64,000 nucleotides of DNA from positions 1 through 64,000 of the forward strand of contig JAEYRH010000011.1 of assembly GCA_023435705.1 (NCBI GenBank). The letters run 5' to 3'. Positions 25,283 through 35,348 of the stretch are shown here, piece after piece. Position numbers and translations under genes: made by a program. Numbering within the stretch: the stretch's first letter is position 1; each line of letters begins with the position of its first letter. Below the pieces are notes generated by a model that did not search any database, had not been told where the DNA came from, and saw only the letters and a program-made list of their open reading frames with translations. Source of the DNA: Bacillota bacterium (GTDB lineage Bacteria; Bacillota; Clostridia; Christensenellales; UMGS416).

Positions 25283-25435
25283 TTATCCTACGTCTTCATC
25301 AGAGACGTAAAATGCCCAAGCCTTAAGGCCATAGTCCTTGGCGACCATAAGCTTGCCAGTCCACTTGTGTCTATAACAGGCACAAAAAACCAGCTTGGTC
25401 TTTCCAGGACGTGGTCGATTAAGATAATGGACCAT
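25283..25435 (-). CDS. 50-residue hypothetical protein, coupled to the ORF upstream
   Basis: The product starts MVHYLNRPRPGKTKLVFCAC, continues YRHKWTGKLMVAKDYGLKAW and ends AFYVSDEDVG. The ATG at 25435 follows GGAGG by 8 bases. That ribosome site lies inside the end of the neighbouring 65-residue ORF, whose stop overlaps this gene's start region. The CxC followed by YRH could bind a metal, and the run of basic and aromatic residues looks like a small nucleic-acid or zinc-ribbon protein. I know no family for it. Because of its size the main support is the ribosome site and coupled arrangement. Confidence 0.5.
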   Translation of the reverse strand: MVHYLNRPRPGKTKLVFCACYRHKWTGKLMVAKDYGLKAWAFYVSDEDVG

Positions 25436-25616
25436 CCCGTGTTCCTCCAGATCGCTGAAACACGGTGTTGTAATTCGGCCATGTCACGGGTATAATGAAG
25501 TTGCTAGACACCATTATCTCGGTATCGTGACCTGACCAAATCGGGTTAAGCGACCGAACCCAGCCAACACCGCGCCGGACTTTCATGTGTCCGGTGCATT
25601 TTTTTACTGCACGCAT
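25419..25616 (-). CDS. 65-residue hypothetical protein
   Basis: It starts MRAVKKCTGHMKVRRGVGWV with a perfect AAGGAGGTT ribosome site 7 bases before the ATG. The N-terminus is basic and the rest has mixed composition (WSGHDTEIMVSSNFIIPVTW). The end overlaps the start of the 50-residue ORF in another frame. A single frameshift near 25460 would join the two into one ~110-residue protein (the second frame upstream reads TTPCFSDLEEHG). So this may be one gene split by a frameshift or two coupled genes. No family recognised. Confidence 0.45.
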   Translation of the reverse strand: MRAVKKCTGHMKVRRGVGWVRSLNPIWSGHDTEIMVSSNFIIPVTWPNYNTVFQRSGGTRDGPLS

Positions 25617-25691
25617 TATGAACCTCCTTCTCTGATTTACTATATAAGATGCATTCATTGAATGCATGCAGTGGCTAGCTCCGCTTGATAA

Positions 25692-26447
25692 TCACGACTT
25701 CACCCCGTACACCTTCTTGAACATGAGCTTAATCATTTCTAGGGCATACTCAGCGTCGTCGCTCTCTATATCAAGCGGCATATAGAGAAGAGCCCTTCGC
25801 TGGTCACCAAATGGAATGGATAGTGGCTTATCAAACTCTTCACCCACATCAATCGCCGCATTTGTTACTTGAGTATTCGCGCCAGGTTCTGCAGTTGAGG
25901 GTTTGACAGTCAGGTATTCTGAAGTGGATTCGATATTGACATCAAGATTCAATACCCCGTTTTGCACTGCCCCAACTTCATCAGCAGTATCAATAAATGT
26001 CTGAGCTGCGTTCTGAGCTGCGCTTGTTGTTATTCCATAGCTGTTTATCAAAACATTTTCAAGTATCTTGACTGGCGGCATGGATCTCCCATTATACTGG
26101 TTTATCAATTCGCCGTAGAGTTTAGGTGCAGTAAAGCATTGTACTTTAAGCCGAGTTAGCTCTTGCACACTCTCAGTAGGCCGTACTAATCTGTTAGCAG
26201 GCGATAGAAAGGTAAGCGTACCACCTGCAGAAGTGGATACTAGGCCATATTGTCGTGCAGCACTAATGGCGTATGTAAAGGATTTAGTTGATGCGCTAAC
26301 GTTTAGCGCTTTAGCCGCTGCATCATATGAGATAGGTTTCCCAACTGGATAGTCTTTAAGTTTTGTAACAAATTCAATAGCCTGACCGAGTGTGATTGCC
26401 GGGTACTCTTTGCTTCTTGCTTTTACTTTTTTTTCCGACGTTTCCAC
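25692..26447 (-). CDS. DUF5343-like hypothetical protein
   Basis: A 251-residue soluble protein. I start it at the GTG at 26447, after GGGAGG, because a strong promoter lies directly upstream (26479-26507) and a longer frame would begin at or before the promoter. The N-terminal half (ITLGQAIEFVTKLKDYPVGK, then PISYDAAAKALNVSASTKSF, then AISAARQYGLVST) looks like a winged-helix module. The rest includes LTRLKVQCFTAPKLYGELIN. This matches what I remember of DUF5343, but I cannot check it. It acts alone on its transcript. Base composition is richer in A and T than gyrA beside it, which suggests transfer. Confidence 0.65.
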   Translation of the reverse strand: METSEKKVKARSKEYPAITLGQAIEFVTKLKDYPVGKPISYDAAAKALNVSASTKSFTYAISAARQYGLVSTSAGGTLTFLSPANRLVRPTESVQELTRLKVQCFTAPKLYGELINQYNGRSMPPVKILENVLINSYGITTSAAQNAAQTFIDTADEVGAVQNGVLNLDVNIESTSEYLTVKPSTAEPGANTQVTNAAIDVGEEFDKPLSIPFGDQRRALLYMPLDIESDDAEYALEMIKLMFKKVYGVKS

Positions 26448-26478
26448 AAAAATACCTCCCAAGTCCAGCTTTGAGAGT

Positions 26479-26507
26479 ATTATACAGCGAACCGGGCGAA
26501 ACGTCAA
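26479..26507 (-). promoter_or_regulatory. sigma-A promoter of the DUF5343-like gene
   Basis: On the minus strand TTGACG (26507-26502) and TATAAT (26484-26479) are 17 bases apart, a near-consensus vegetative promoter. Confidence 0.85.
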
Positions 26508-26577
26508 GCGCATAATTGGCTTAAAAGCAAATATTTATGTCCGGTTTATGTCTCGGATTGATATCGGGGTTACATAC

Positions 26578-26605
26578 GAAGAGCGGGCCACCAGGCCCGC
26601 TCTTC
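26578..26605. terminator. inverted repeat downstream of gyrA
   Basis: A 12-bp perfect stem GAAGAGCGGGCC/GGCCCGCTCTTC with loop ACCA, seven bases after the gyrA stop. It has no clear T-run on the minus strand, so termination would be weak or stem-based. Confidence 0.55.
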
Positions 26606-26611
26606 GCAACT

Positions 26612-29251
<2,640 letters not shown>

Positions 29252-29289
29252 ATGGTTGCTCCTGAAACTTCACAGGCGGGCACTGAGTA

Positions 29290-29460
29290 CCGGCCATACA
29301 TTGATTCGGTGGATAAAAATCCCCCTCCGGCTTCGCCGGGTTCCCCCTTCACAAGGGGGATTCATTCGTCCCCTCACACACCAAGCGTGTCAGAACGATA
29401 ATCGCACCCCCCTTACGAAGGGGGGATGCCACGAAGTGGCAGGGGGGATTTCTCACAGGG
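29290..29460. repeat. family B repeats between gyrB and gyrA
   Basis: Two or three head-to-head copies: AATCCCCCTCCGG..CCGGGTTCCCCC, ACAAGGGGGAT, and CCCCCCTTACGAAGGGGGGATG with CGAAGTGGCAGGGGGGATTT. They lie inside what should be a single gyrBA transcript, so the hairpins would be transcribed. Confidence 0.6.
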
Positions 29461-29463
29461 GGG

Positions 29464-31431
29464 CTAAATATCGAGGTTCGCCACCAGCTTGCTGTTCTCC
29501 TCGATGAACTCGCGCCTGGGCTCCACCTGGTCGCCCATGAGGAGTGAGAAGATCTCGTCGGCAGCCAGCGCGTCGTCCACAGTCACGCGGAGCATTGTGC
29601 GGGTCTCCGGGTTCATTGTGGTGTCCCACAGCTGCTCGGCGTTCATCTCGCCCAGGCCTTTGTAGCGCTGGATCGCCACGCCGTCGCGGCCGATCTGGTT
29701 CAGGTAGTCATCCAGCTCTTTGTCTGTGTAGCAATAGTGCTCCTTGCGGTTCTTCACGATCTTGTAGAGCGGCGGCTGGGCGATGTAGACATGGCCCTGC
29801 TCGATCAAAGGCTTCATGAAGCGATAGAAGAACGTGAGCAGCAGGATGCGGATGTGGGAGCCATCCACGTCGGCGTCGGTCATGCACACAATGCGGTGAT
29901 AACGCAGGCGCGCCAGGTCGCAGCTTTCGTTGGTGCCGCAGCCGAAGGCGGTGATCATCGCGCGGATTTCCTCATTCAAGAGCGCCCGGTCAATCCTTGT
30001 CTTTTCTACGTTTAATATTTTCCCGCGTAAAGGCAGGATGGCCTGGAAGTGGCGGTTGCGGCCCATCTTGGCGGACCCTCCGGCGCTGTCGCCCTCCACC
30101 AGGTAAATCTCGCACTTGGCCGGGTCGCGCTCTGAGCAGTCAGCCAGCTTGCCGGGCAGTGCTGCCGATTCGAGCACGCCCTTGCGGCGGGTCTGCTCGC
30201 GGGCCTTGCGGGCGGCCTCACGGGCGGCGGAGGCCTGGATGCATTTGCCCAGCATCACGCGGGCGTCTGCCGGGTGCTCCTCCAGATATGTGTTCAGCGC
30301 GTCATACACGGCGTTGTCCACAAAGGTGCGGATGATGCTGTTGCCCAGCTTGGCCTTGGTCTGGCCCTCAAACTGCGGCTCCGGCATGCGCACGGAGATG
30401 ATCGCCGTCAGGCCCTCGCGCACATCCTCACCGGAGAGGTTTTCGTCCTTCTCCTTGAGGTAGCCAAACTTGCGGGCGTAGTTGTTCACTGCCCGGGTGA
30501 GCGCCGTGCGGAAGCCCACCAGGTGGGTGCCGCCTTCGGGATTGGGGATGTTGTTGGTGAAGGCGTAGACGCTTTCGGCATAGCCGTCGGTGTATTGCAT
30601 GGCCACTTCCACGGCCACGTCGTCCTTGGCGTGGATGATGTGGATTGGGCTCTCGGTCAGCGTGGTCTTGCTGCGGTTCAGGTGCTCCACGAAGTGGCGC
30701 ACGCCGCCCTCGTAATAAAACTCCCGCTCCTGCTCGCGGCCTTCGCGCTTGTCTTTCAAAAGGATGCGTACGCCGGAGTTCAGAAAGGCGATTTCCCTGA
30801 GGCGGTTCTTCAGCGTGTCAAACACAAACTCTGTGGTCTCAAAGGTTTTGGGGCTGGGCATAAAGGTGATCGCCGTGCCCGTCTCATCGGTCTGGCCGGT
30901 GATCTCAAGGCCGGTCACAGGGTTGCCGCCCTCATAGCGCTGGAAGTGCACCTTGCCGTCCTGCTTCACCTCCACGGTGAGCCAGGTGGAAAGGGCGTTC
31001 ACCACCGACATGCCCACGCCGTGCAGCCCGCCAGACACCTTGTAGCCGGAGCCGCCAAACTTGCCGCCGGCGTGCAGCACCGTCATGCAAACCTCCACGG
31101 CGGGCTTGCCCATCTTCGGGTGGATGCCGCAGGGGATGCCGCGGCCGTTGTCGATCACAGACAGGGATTCGTCGGCGTTGATCAGCACGCTCACCGTGTC
31201 GCAGTAGCCGCCCATGGCTTCGTCCATGGAGTTGTCCACCAGCTCATACACCAGGTGGTGCAGGCCACGGGTGTCGGTGCTGCCGATATACATGCCGGGG
31301 CGCTTGCGCACGGCCTCCAGGCCTTCCAGCACCTCGATCTGCGTTTCGTCATAGCTGTGCTCTGTGGCTGGCCGCGATTTTGCCAAATCGCCGCTTGCCA
31401 GTGCATCCTGGGGTCTCTGATCCATACTCAT
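29464..31431 (-). CDS. gyrB: DNA gyrase subunit B
   Basis: The ATPase subunit of gyrase, 655 residues. Seen motifs: VRKRPGMYIGSTDTRGLHHL, then ELVDNSMDEA (GHKL ATP site), GGLHGVGMSVVNALS, and the TOPRIM motifs YLVEGDSAGGSAKMGR and TDADVDGSHI. A ~25-residue extra N-terminal segment precedes the usual start of the family core. The ATG at 31431 overlaps the remB stop (ATGA), so remB and gyrB are coupled; an ATG 6 bases later is an alternative. The order remB-gyrB-gyrA is the classical Firmicutes order, but here the block is separate from dnaA and has no recF or dnaN. Confidence 0.98.
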   Translation of the reverse strand: MSMDQRPQDALASGDLAKSRPATEHSYDETQIEVLEGLEAVRKRPGMYIGSTDTRGLHHLVYELVDNSMDEAMGGYCDTVSVLINADESLSVIDNGRGIPCGIHPKMGKPAVEVCMTVLHAGGKFGGSGYKVSGGLHGVGMSVVNALSTWLTVEVKQDGKVHFQRYEGGNPVTGLEITGQTDETGTAITFMPSPKTFETTEFVFDTLKNRLREIAFLNSGVRILLKDKREGREQEREFYYEGGVRHFVEHLNRSKTTLTESPIHIIHAKDDVAVEVAMQYTDGYAESVYAFTNNIPNPEGGTHLVGFRTALTRAVNNYARKFGYLKEKDENLSGEDVREGLTAIISVRMPEPQFEGQTKAKLGNSIIRTFVDNAVYDALNTYLEEHPADARVMLGKCIQASAAREAARKAREQTRRKGVLESAALPGKLADCSERDPAKCEIYLVEGDSAGGSAKMGRNRHFQAILPLRGKILNVEKTRIDRALLNEEIRAMITAFGCGTNESCDLARLRYHRIVCMTDADVDGSHIRILLLTFFYRFMKPLIEQGHVYIAQPPLYKIVKNRKEHYCYTDKELDDYLNQIGRDGVAIQRYKGLGEMNAEQLWDTTMNPETRTMLRVTVDDALAADEIFSLLMGDQVEPRREFIEENSKLVANLDI

Positions 31432-31736
31432 CTGCCTTTCCGATTGGAAGCGGCGGGGCTGGCCGCAAAATCATACAGGATTGTGTTGTTGTTCAGGCGG
31501 CCCCGCAGAGCCGTGGCGGAAATGGGGGAAAGCACAAGCCTGGTGCCCCGCGCTGTTTCCACCAGCACAATGGAGCGGGTCTCCGCCTCGTCGTCAATAT
31601 GCTCCAGCAGGCCCTGCTTCTCTGCCCGCTGCAGCATGCGCTTGGTGCCCCGGCTGCCGGTCACGGTGCCGTAGTCCAAAATGGCGATGATGCGGCGGGA
31701 GTTTGCGGCCCAATCGCCGCCCAGGTGCAGCAGCAT
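31428..31736 (-). CDS. remB: extracellular matrix regulatory protein RemB-like (DUF370)
   Basis: A 102-residue protein. I start it at ATG 31736 (MLLHLGGDWAANSRRIIAIL), 6 bases after a GGAAAAGGAAG ribosome site; a longer frame has a non-homologous hydrophobic start. The N-terminal MxLHLG.D......IIAILD is the hallmark of RemB/DUF370 proteins encoded just before gyrB in Firmicutes. In Bacillus, RemA and RemB influence matrix and osmoprotection genes; RemA forms DNA-binding rings. The stop overlaps gyrB. It is larger than many RemB proteins because of a basic 20-residue C-terminal extension. Confidence 0.85.
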   Translation of the reverse strand: MLLHLGGDWAANSRRIIAILDYGTVTGSRGTKRMLQRAEKQGLLEHIDDEAETRSIVLVETARGTRLVLSPISATALRGRLNNNTILYDFAASPAASNRKGR

Positions 31737-31782
31737 GTTTGACTTCCTTTTCCTGCCAGTTTCAGTGTGTCCCAACCTATAT

Positions 31783-31824
31783 ATTATATAACATATAGAG
31801 AGAAGAATAAAGTATGTTATATAA
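31783..31824 (-). promoter_or_regulatory. remB-gyrBA promoter with a 12-bp inverted repeat
   Basis: The minus strand has TATAAT at 31788-31783, about 50 bases before remB. A perfect inverted repeat TTATATAACATA (31784-31795) / TATGTTATATAA (31813-31824) with a 17-base spacer covers the -10 and the expected -35 zone. It could be an operator or supercoiling-sensitive element for the gyrase operon. Confidence 0.55.
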
Positions 31825-31881
31825 GCGGGCAAAACGGATGCATGAAAATCATGCAAGCAGATGTGAAAATCTGCTGCCCGC

Positions 31882-31983
31882 CTATCGGCTGGCCAGCATC
31901 AAGAAAAGCCCCGAATCACTTTGCACCCCATCGTAAAAAGCGCGGGCAGAGATCCAGTCCTCCAGTTTGGTGATTGTTTCCAA
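31882..31983 (-). pseudogene. possible 3' relic of a lost gene
   Basis: A 33-codon minus-strand frame reads LETITKLEDWISARAFYDGV and then QSDSGLFLMLASR before a stop. It has protein-like composition but no ribosome site, and it overlaps the promoter of the plus-strand lipoprotein gene. It may be the tail of a gene that once preceded remB. Confidence 0.2.
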
Positions 31984-32003
31984 TATGCGCTATCGTGTAT
32001 AAT
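31974..32003 (+). promoter_or_regulatory. promoter of the first lipoprotein gene
   Basis: TTGTTT (31974-31979) and TATAAT (31998-32003) are 18 bases apart and lie 34 bases upstream of the ATG. Confidence 0.65.
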
Positions 32004-32036
32004 CAAATCACTCAATAACACAGGAGCAGTCCGTGT

Positions 32037-33656
32037 ATGAAAAAGCCTCTCAGCGCATTATTGCTGATCGTCATTTTGGTGTCATTGATGTCATGCTCGG
32101 TGCCTGGTGCGGATGCCACCGGGGAGCTTATCACAGAAAACACAACAACAGCGCCTGCCACAGGGAGCGAGGGCATGAAGGCATTCTTTGGGGCTGAAAA
32201 GTTATGGAATCTGGATCTGGGGGAGGGCTATACCCACACAGACTCCGAATGCAGGGTGATCAGATACAATGGCTCCGTTAATTTAAGATTCACAATTTCT
32301 CCAATGGTTTCTACTCAGCCCTTGCCCGCGGATGCGAAACCTATTGATGCCAATAATATCAAGTTTTTTCTCTGGGAAGGCAGCGAGGCTGCCAAATATA
32401 TGAAGAATATCTACTGGGAACGGGATGGTTTGGCTTTTAAGATTAAGGCAACATCAACCGATCAATCAAAGCTTACTGATGATATAGTTTCGCCTGAACT
32501 TGCAGAAATTCTGACGAAGGACCCTTTGGCCAACATTAGCGGGTTTACGATCCAAGACTATGCTTGGTCAACGAGAATGAAAAATGGCGATAAATCTTTC
32601 TTGATCCTTTTGTCTCATCACCTAACAGGGGAGATACCTCAGTTCTCCAATGGAAGACAACCCTATAAGAATTTCATGGAAGCAGAGGGCATTGAGTATT
32701 ATTACCAAGATGATCCTGCGACCAACAGTAATAGAATGATGTGTTGGGCTTCTGACCTTGGTCTCTTTTACTTGGACGGATTAGTCCACTCGAAAGACAA
32801 GGGCGCGGTGGAATATTATAATCATGACTTAATAAAACGAATCACTGCAAAGATGGGGGCAACCATTCTGCAAGCAAAACCGACCAAAAAGCCGATCAAA
32901 GCAGATACCACACCTGTTCTGAAACTATGGCTGACGGATTTTGGCATGGGCTTTGAATGCAAAAGTGTATCAAGAACAATGTATTGGGCGGATACAGACG
33001 AAAACTTTAACTCTGCCAGTGTCGGGTTTTCTGCTGATATCGGAGATACTTATATTCCAAACACAAAACCATCATCGCATCCTGAGATATTGACGCAAAA
33101 TGGCATGGAGTATTCTGTTTATGAAACCCTCAATACAGGGGACTACCACCGCGAAATCTATTGGGCTGATGAGGGTGTTTCGTATCAGCTTGTGGCAGCA
33201 ACGAATGTCGCGGCGAGAAAGGAAACGATTGCCATCGCCTCGCCGGAAACAGCAGAAATGCTGACGAAAAACTCTGACGCAAAGGTTGCAGGGTTTGAGC
33301 CCGAACGAGGTATGTACGAAGCACACTATTCCTTCAGCCCGGCTGATCAAAGAGGCACCATCAAGATGAACCTGATTCTGTATTCTCCGGAACAGGCTAA
33401 AACGATCATGAAAATATCCAATTTCTCCGATCATAAAGAGAAACAGGATGGAGACTTATCCTATTTGATAAAGGCTCAAGAAAATGGTGGAGCTCTGGTA
33501 TGGAATACAGACCTGGGATTATTTCATGTACGGATATCTTCATCTTCCACCAGCAAAATGGAGAAAAAGGATTTTGAATTCATCAACAGCAGCCTGATCA
33601 AAACCATCAATGAGCTGCTGGGCGCAAAGCCTCTCCCCTTCCCGGTTCAGTCTTAA
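32037..33656 (+). CDS. two-repeat lipoprotein of unknown function
   Basis: A 539-residue surface lipoprotein (signal peptide MKKPLSALLLIVILVSLMSC, lipobox LMSC). A Thr/Gly-rich linker is followed by two related halves of about 240 residues. Both halves end in the same way: W(A/N)(S/T)DLGLF, a short variable stretch, then LIK.I...GA. The N-terminal half has VSPELAEILTKDPLANISGF, the C-terminal half ASPETAEMLTKNSDAKVAGF. The second half is also closely related to the whole mature part of the next gene. No known domain was recognised. It has its own promoter; a second copy follows 37 bases later, so both are probably co-expressed. Confidence 0.75.
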   Translation: MKKPLSALLLIVILVSLMSCSVPGADATGELITENTTTAPATGSEGMKAFFGAEKLWNLDLGEGYTHTDSECRVIRYNGSVNLRFTISPMVSTQPLPADAKPIDANNIKFFLWEGSEAAKYMKNIYWERDGLAFKIKATSTDQSKLTDDIVSPELAEILTKDPLANISGFTIQDYAWSTRMKNGDKSFLILLSHHLTGEIPQFSNGRQPYKNFMEAEGIEYYYQDDPATNSNRMMCWASDLGLFYLDGLVHSKDKGAVEYYNHDLIKRITAKMGATILQAKPTKKPIKADTTPVLKLWLTDFGMGFECKSVSRTMYWADTDENFNSASVGFSADIGDTYIPNTKPSSHPEILTQNGMEYSVYETLNTGDYHREIYWADEGVSYQLVAATNVAARKETIAIASPETAEMLTKNSDAKVAGFEPERGMYEAHYSFSPADQRGTIKMNLILYSPEQAKTIMKISNFSDHKEKQDGDLSYLIKAQENGGALVWNTDLGLFHVRISSSSTSKMEKKDFEFINSSLIKTINELLGAKPLPFPVQS

Positions 33657-33693
33657 CAGTGCGTTAAAATCATCGAAGGGAAGCAATCCGTAA

Positions 33694-34647
33694 ATGAAAA
33701 GGTCTCTCATCAGCTTATTGCTGGTAGTCATGGTGCTGTCACTGGTGTCATGCTCTGCCACTGGCGCGGATACCACTGGAGGGCTTGTCGCGATAAATAC
33801 AACAACGAAGCCTGTTGCAGGGAGCACAAAAGCGCCTGATGGCACGGAAAAGCTAGTCTCGGAATCCCCCGAGCCCACAAAAAAACCAGAGATCAAACCG
33901 AATGACCCCCTGATTATGAAACTTTGGCTGATGAATGTCGGCGACAACATCGAATGCAGCACTGCTTCTCGCTATACGGCCTGGGAAAATTACGATGAGA
34001 ATAACAACAAAACCATGGTTACGCTCCAAATAGAAATGGGAGCGAATGCCTACCAGATTAATCCGCCGTCCAGCGCAGTGTCAATGAAGAAAAGCGGAAA
34101 AGAATACTTGGTTTTTGAAAGCCTCAACGTTGGAGATTATCGCCGCGAAATATATTGGGCTGACAATGAGTCCTTTTATAAGCTTGAGGCAAAATCGTTT
34201 ATAGAAGCAAGAAAAGCAACCATTGAAATTGCATCACCGGAAACAGCGGAGTCGTTGATGAAGAACCCTTCTGCAGGTGTTACAGGGTTTGCGCTTAAGC
34301 GCGATGATTATGGTGCGAAATATCTGTTAACACCAGAAGGCAAGGAAGGGATCATAAGCATAGACTTATCCTTGACTTCTCCTAAGCAGACTGGGAGAAG
34401 CAAGAAGCTTTTCCTTTCATTCGGTCTCGAAGAAAAAGAAGAGGGCAGCCTATCTTACTTAATCTCCGTGAACAATGATGGTGGAGCTTTGGCATGGAAT
34501 ACTGACATTGGTATATTCTACGCTTTCATCTATGCATCTTCGAAGCCGAACAACTTGGTGGAGTCAGACTTTGCCTTCATTAACAGCAGACTGATCAAAA
34601 CCGTAAACGATCAACTTGGCGCAAAGCCCCTCCCCTTCCCGGACTAA
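33694..34647 (+). CDS. single-repeat lipoprotein, paralogue of the preceding gene
   Basis: A 317-residue lipoprotein (MKRSLISLLLVVMVLSLVSC) with a Thr/Pro/Lys-rich linker and one copy of the ~240-residue domain. Shared with the C-terminal half of its neighbour: NVGDYRREIYWAD (TGDYHREIYWAD there), ATIEIASPETAES, GGALAWNTDIGIF, and the C-terminus INSRLIKTVNDQLGAKPLPF. Even the signal peptides and the positions after them are alike, so the pair came from a tandem duplication with later gain or loss of one repeat. It starts behind AAGGGAAG. Function unknown; the exposed position suggests binding of something outside the cell. Confidence 0.75.
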   Translation: MKRSLISLLLVVMVLSLVSCSATGADTTGGLVAINTTTKPVAGSTKAPDGTEKLVSESPEPTKKPEIKPNDPLIMKLWLMNVGDNIECSTASRYTAWENYDENNNKTMVTLQIEMGANAYQINPPSSAVSMKKSGKEYLVFESLNVGDYRREIYWADNESFYKLEAKSFIEARKATIEIASPETAESLMKNPSAGVTGFALKRDDYGAKYLLTPEGKEGIISIDLSLTSPKQTGRSKKLFLSFGLEEKEEGSLSYLISVNNDGGALAWNTDIGIFYAFIYASSKPNNLVESDFAFINSRLIKTVNDQLGAKPLPFPD

Positions 34648-34697
34648 CCCCTTTGCCGCCTAACGCACCCTCCGGCAAAACTCATCAAGATTCCCGC

Positions 34698-34744
34698 TTG
34701 ACTGCCGATAAAACCAGCGTATAATTTGTTATGAACTAAGTTCA
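34698..34744 (+). promoter_or_regulatory. tetR promoter and operator
   Basis: TTGACT (34698-34703) and TATAAT (34720-34725) are 16 bases apart. The 13-bp palindrome TGAACTAAGTTCA (34732-34744) lies over the transcription start. The same half sites TGAAC-N3-GTTCA recur before the exporter gene at 35318-35330, so the TetR protein probably controls both. Confidence 0.75.
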
Positions 34745-34759
34745 CTAAAGGAGACCCCC

Positions 34760-35299
34760 TTGCCAAAGATACTGCCCAACCTGCATGAGGAAATCTTGAT
34801 GGTGGGCCGCGACTTATTGGATGAAAGCGGCTACCAGGAGTTTTCCATGCGCGCAGTGGCGGCTCGCTGCGGCATCGGCGTGGGCACACTGTATAACTAT
34901 TTCCCATCCAAGCAGCAGATGGTGGCTGCCATCCTGCGCTCCGATTGGGAGGTGCACCTGCGCCGGATGGCGCAGATTACCAAGCAAAACGCGCCGGAGC
35001 TGGAGCGGCTGCTGGGCTTGTATGGCGAGATGTGCGCGTTTATGCGCGGCAAGCACAACATGCTGATGCACGAGCTGCCGCAATCGATGGATTGTGACGA
35101 GGTGCGTGGGGCGCTGGCGCGGCGCTCGGTGGTGCACCGGCAAATCATCGACACCGTGGCTTCGGTGCTGGCAAACCGCCCAAAGGCCCAACGGCTGTGG
35201 TTGGCAGACTGCATTTGCAGGCTGTTCATGAGTTACTCCGCCGGCTCGGAGGATCATGGCCAGACCATCCAAAACATCCTGGAAAAGCTGTTGGCATAA
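34760..35299 (+). CDS. TetR/AcrR-family transcriptional regulator
   Basis: A 179-residue repressor. The DNA-binding part is MRAVAARCGIGVGTLYNYFP (helix-turn-helix, about residues 30-49), preceded by LDESGYQEFS and followed by SKQQMVAAIL. The C-terminal part is a helical ligand-binding domain. The start is TTG at 34760, 6 bases after AAAGGAGA. It lies directly upstream of an MFS exporter and both upstream regions carry the same palindrome. So it most likely represses itself and the exporter until a transported compound binds. The ligand is unknown. Confidence 0.9.
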   Translation: MPKILPNLHEEILMVGRDLLDESGYQEFSMRAVAARCGIGVGTLYNYFPSKQQMVAAILRSDWEVHLRRMAQITKQNAPELERLLGLYGEMCAFMRGKHNMLMHELPQSMDCDEVRGALARRSVVHRQIIDTVASVLANRPKAQRLWLADCICRLFMSYSAGSEDHGQTIQNILEKLLA

Positions 35300-35332
35300 A
35301 TTTTTTTGTATATATTATGAACAGTGTTCATA
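35291..35332 (+). promoter_or_regulatory. exporter promoter with TetR operator
   Basis: TTGGCA (35291-35296) and TATTAT (35313-35318) are 16 bases apart. The perfect 17-bp palindrome TATGAACAGTGTTCATA (35316-35332) overlaps the -10 box and start point, a classical repressor position. The -35 box lies inside the end of tetR. Confidence 0.75.
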
Positions 35333-35348
35333 TTAATTTGGAGGAGTT

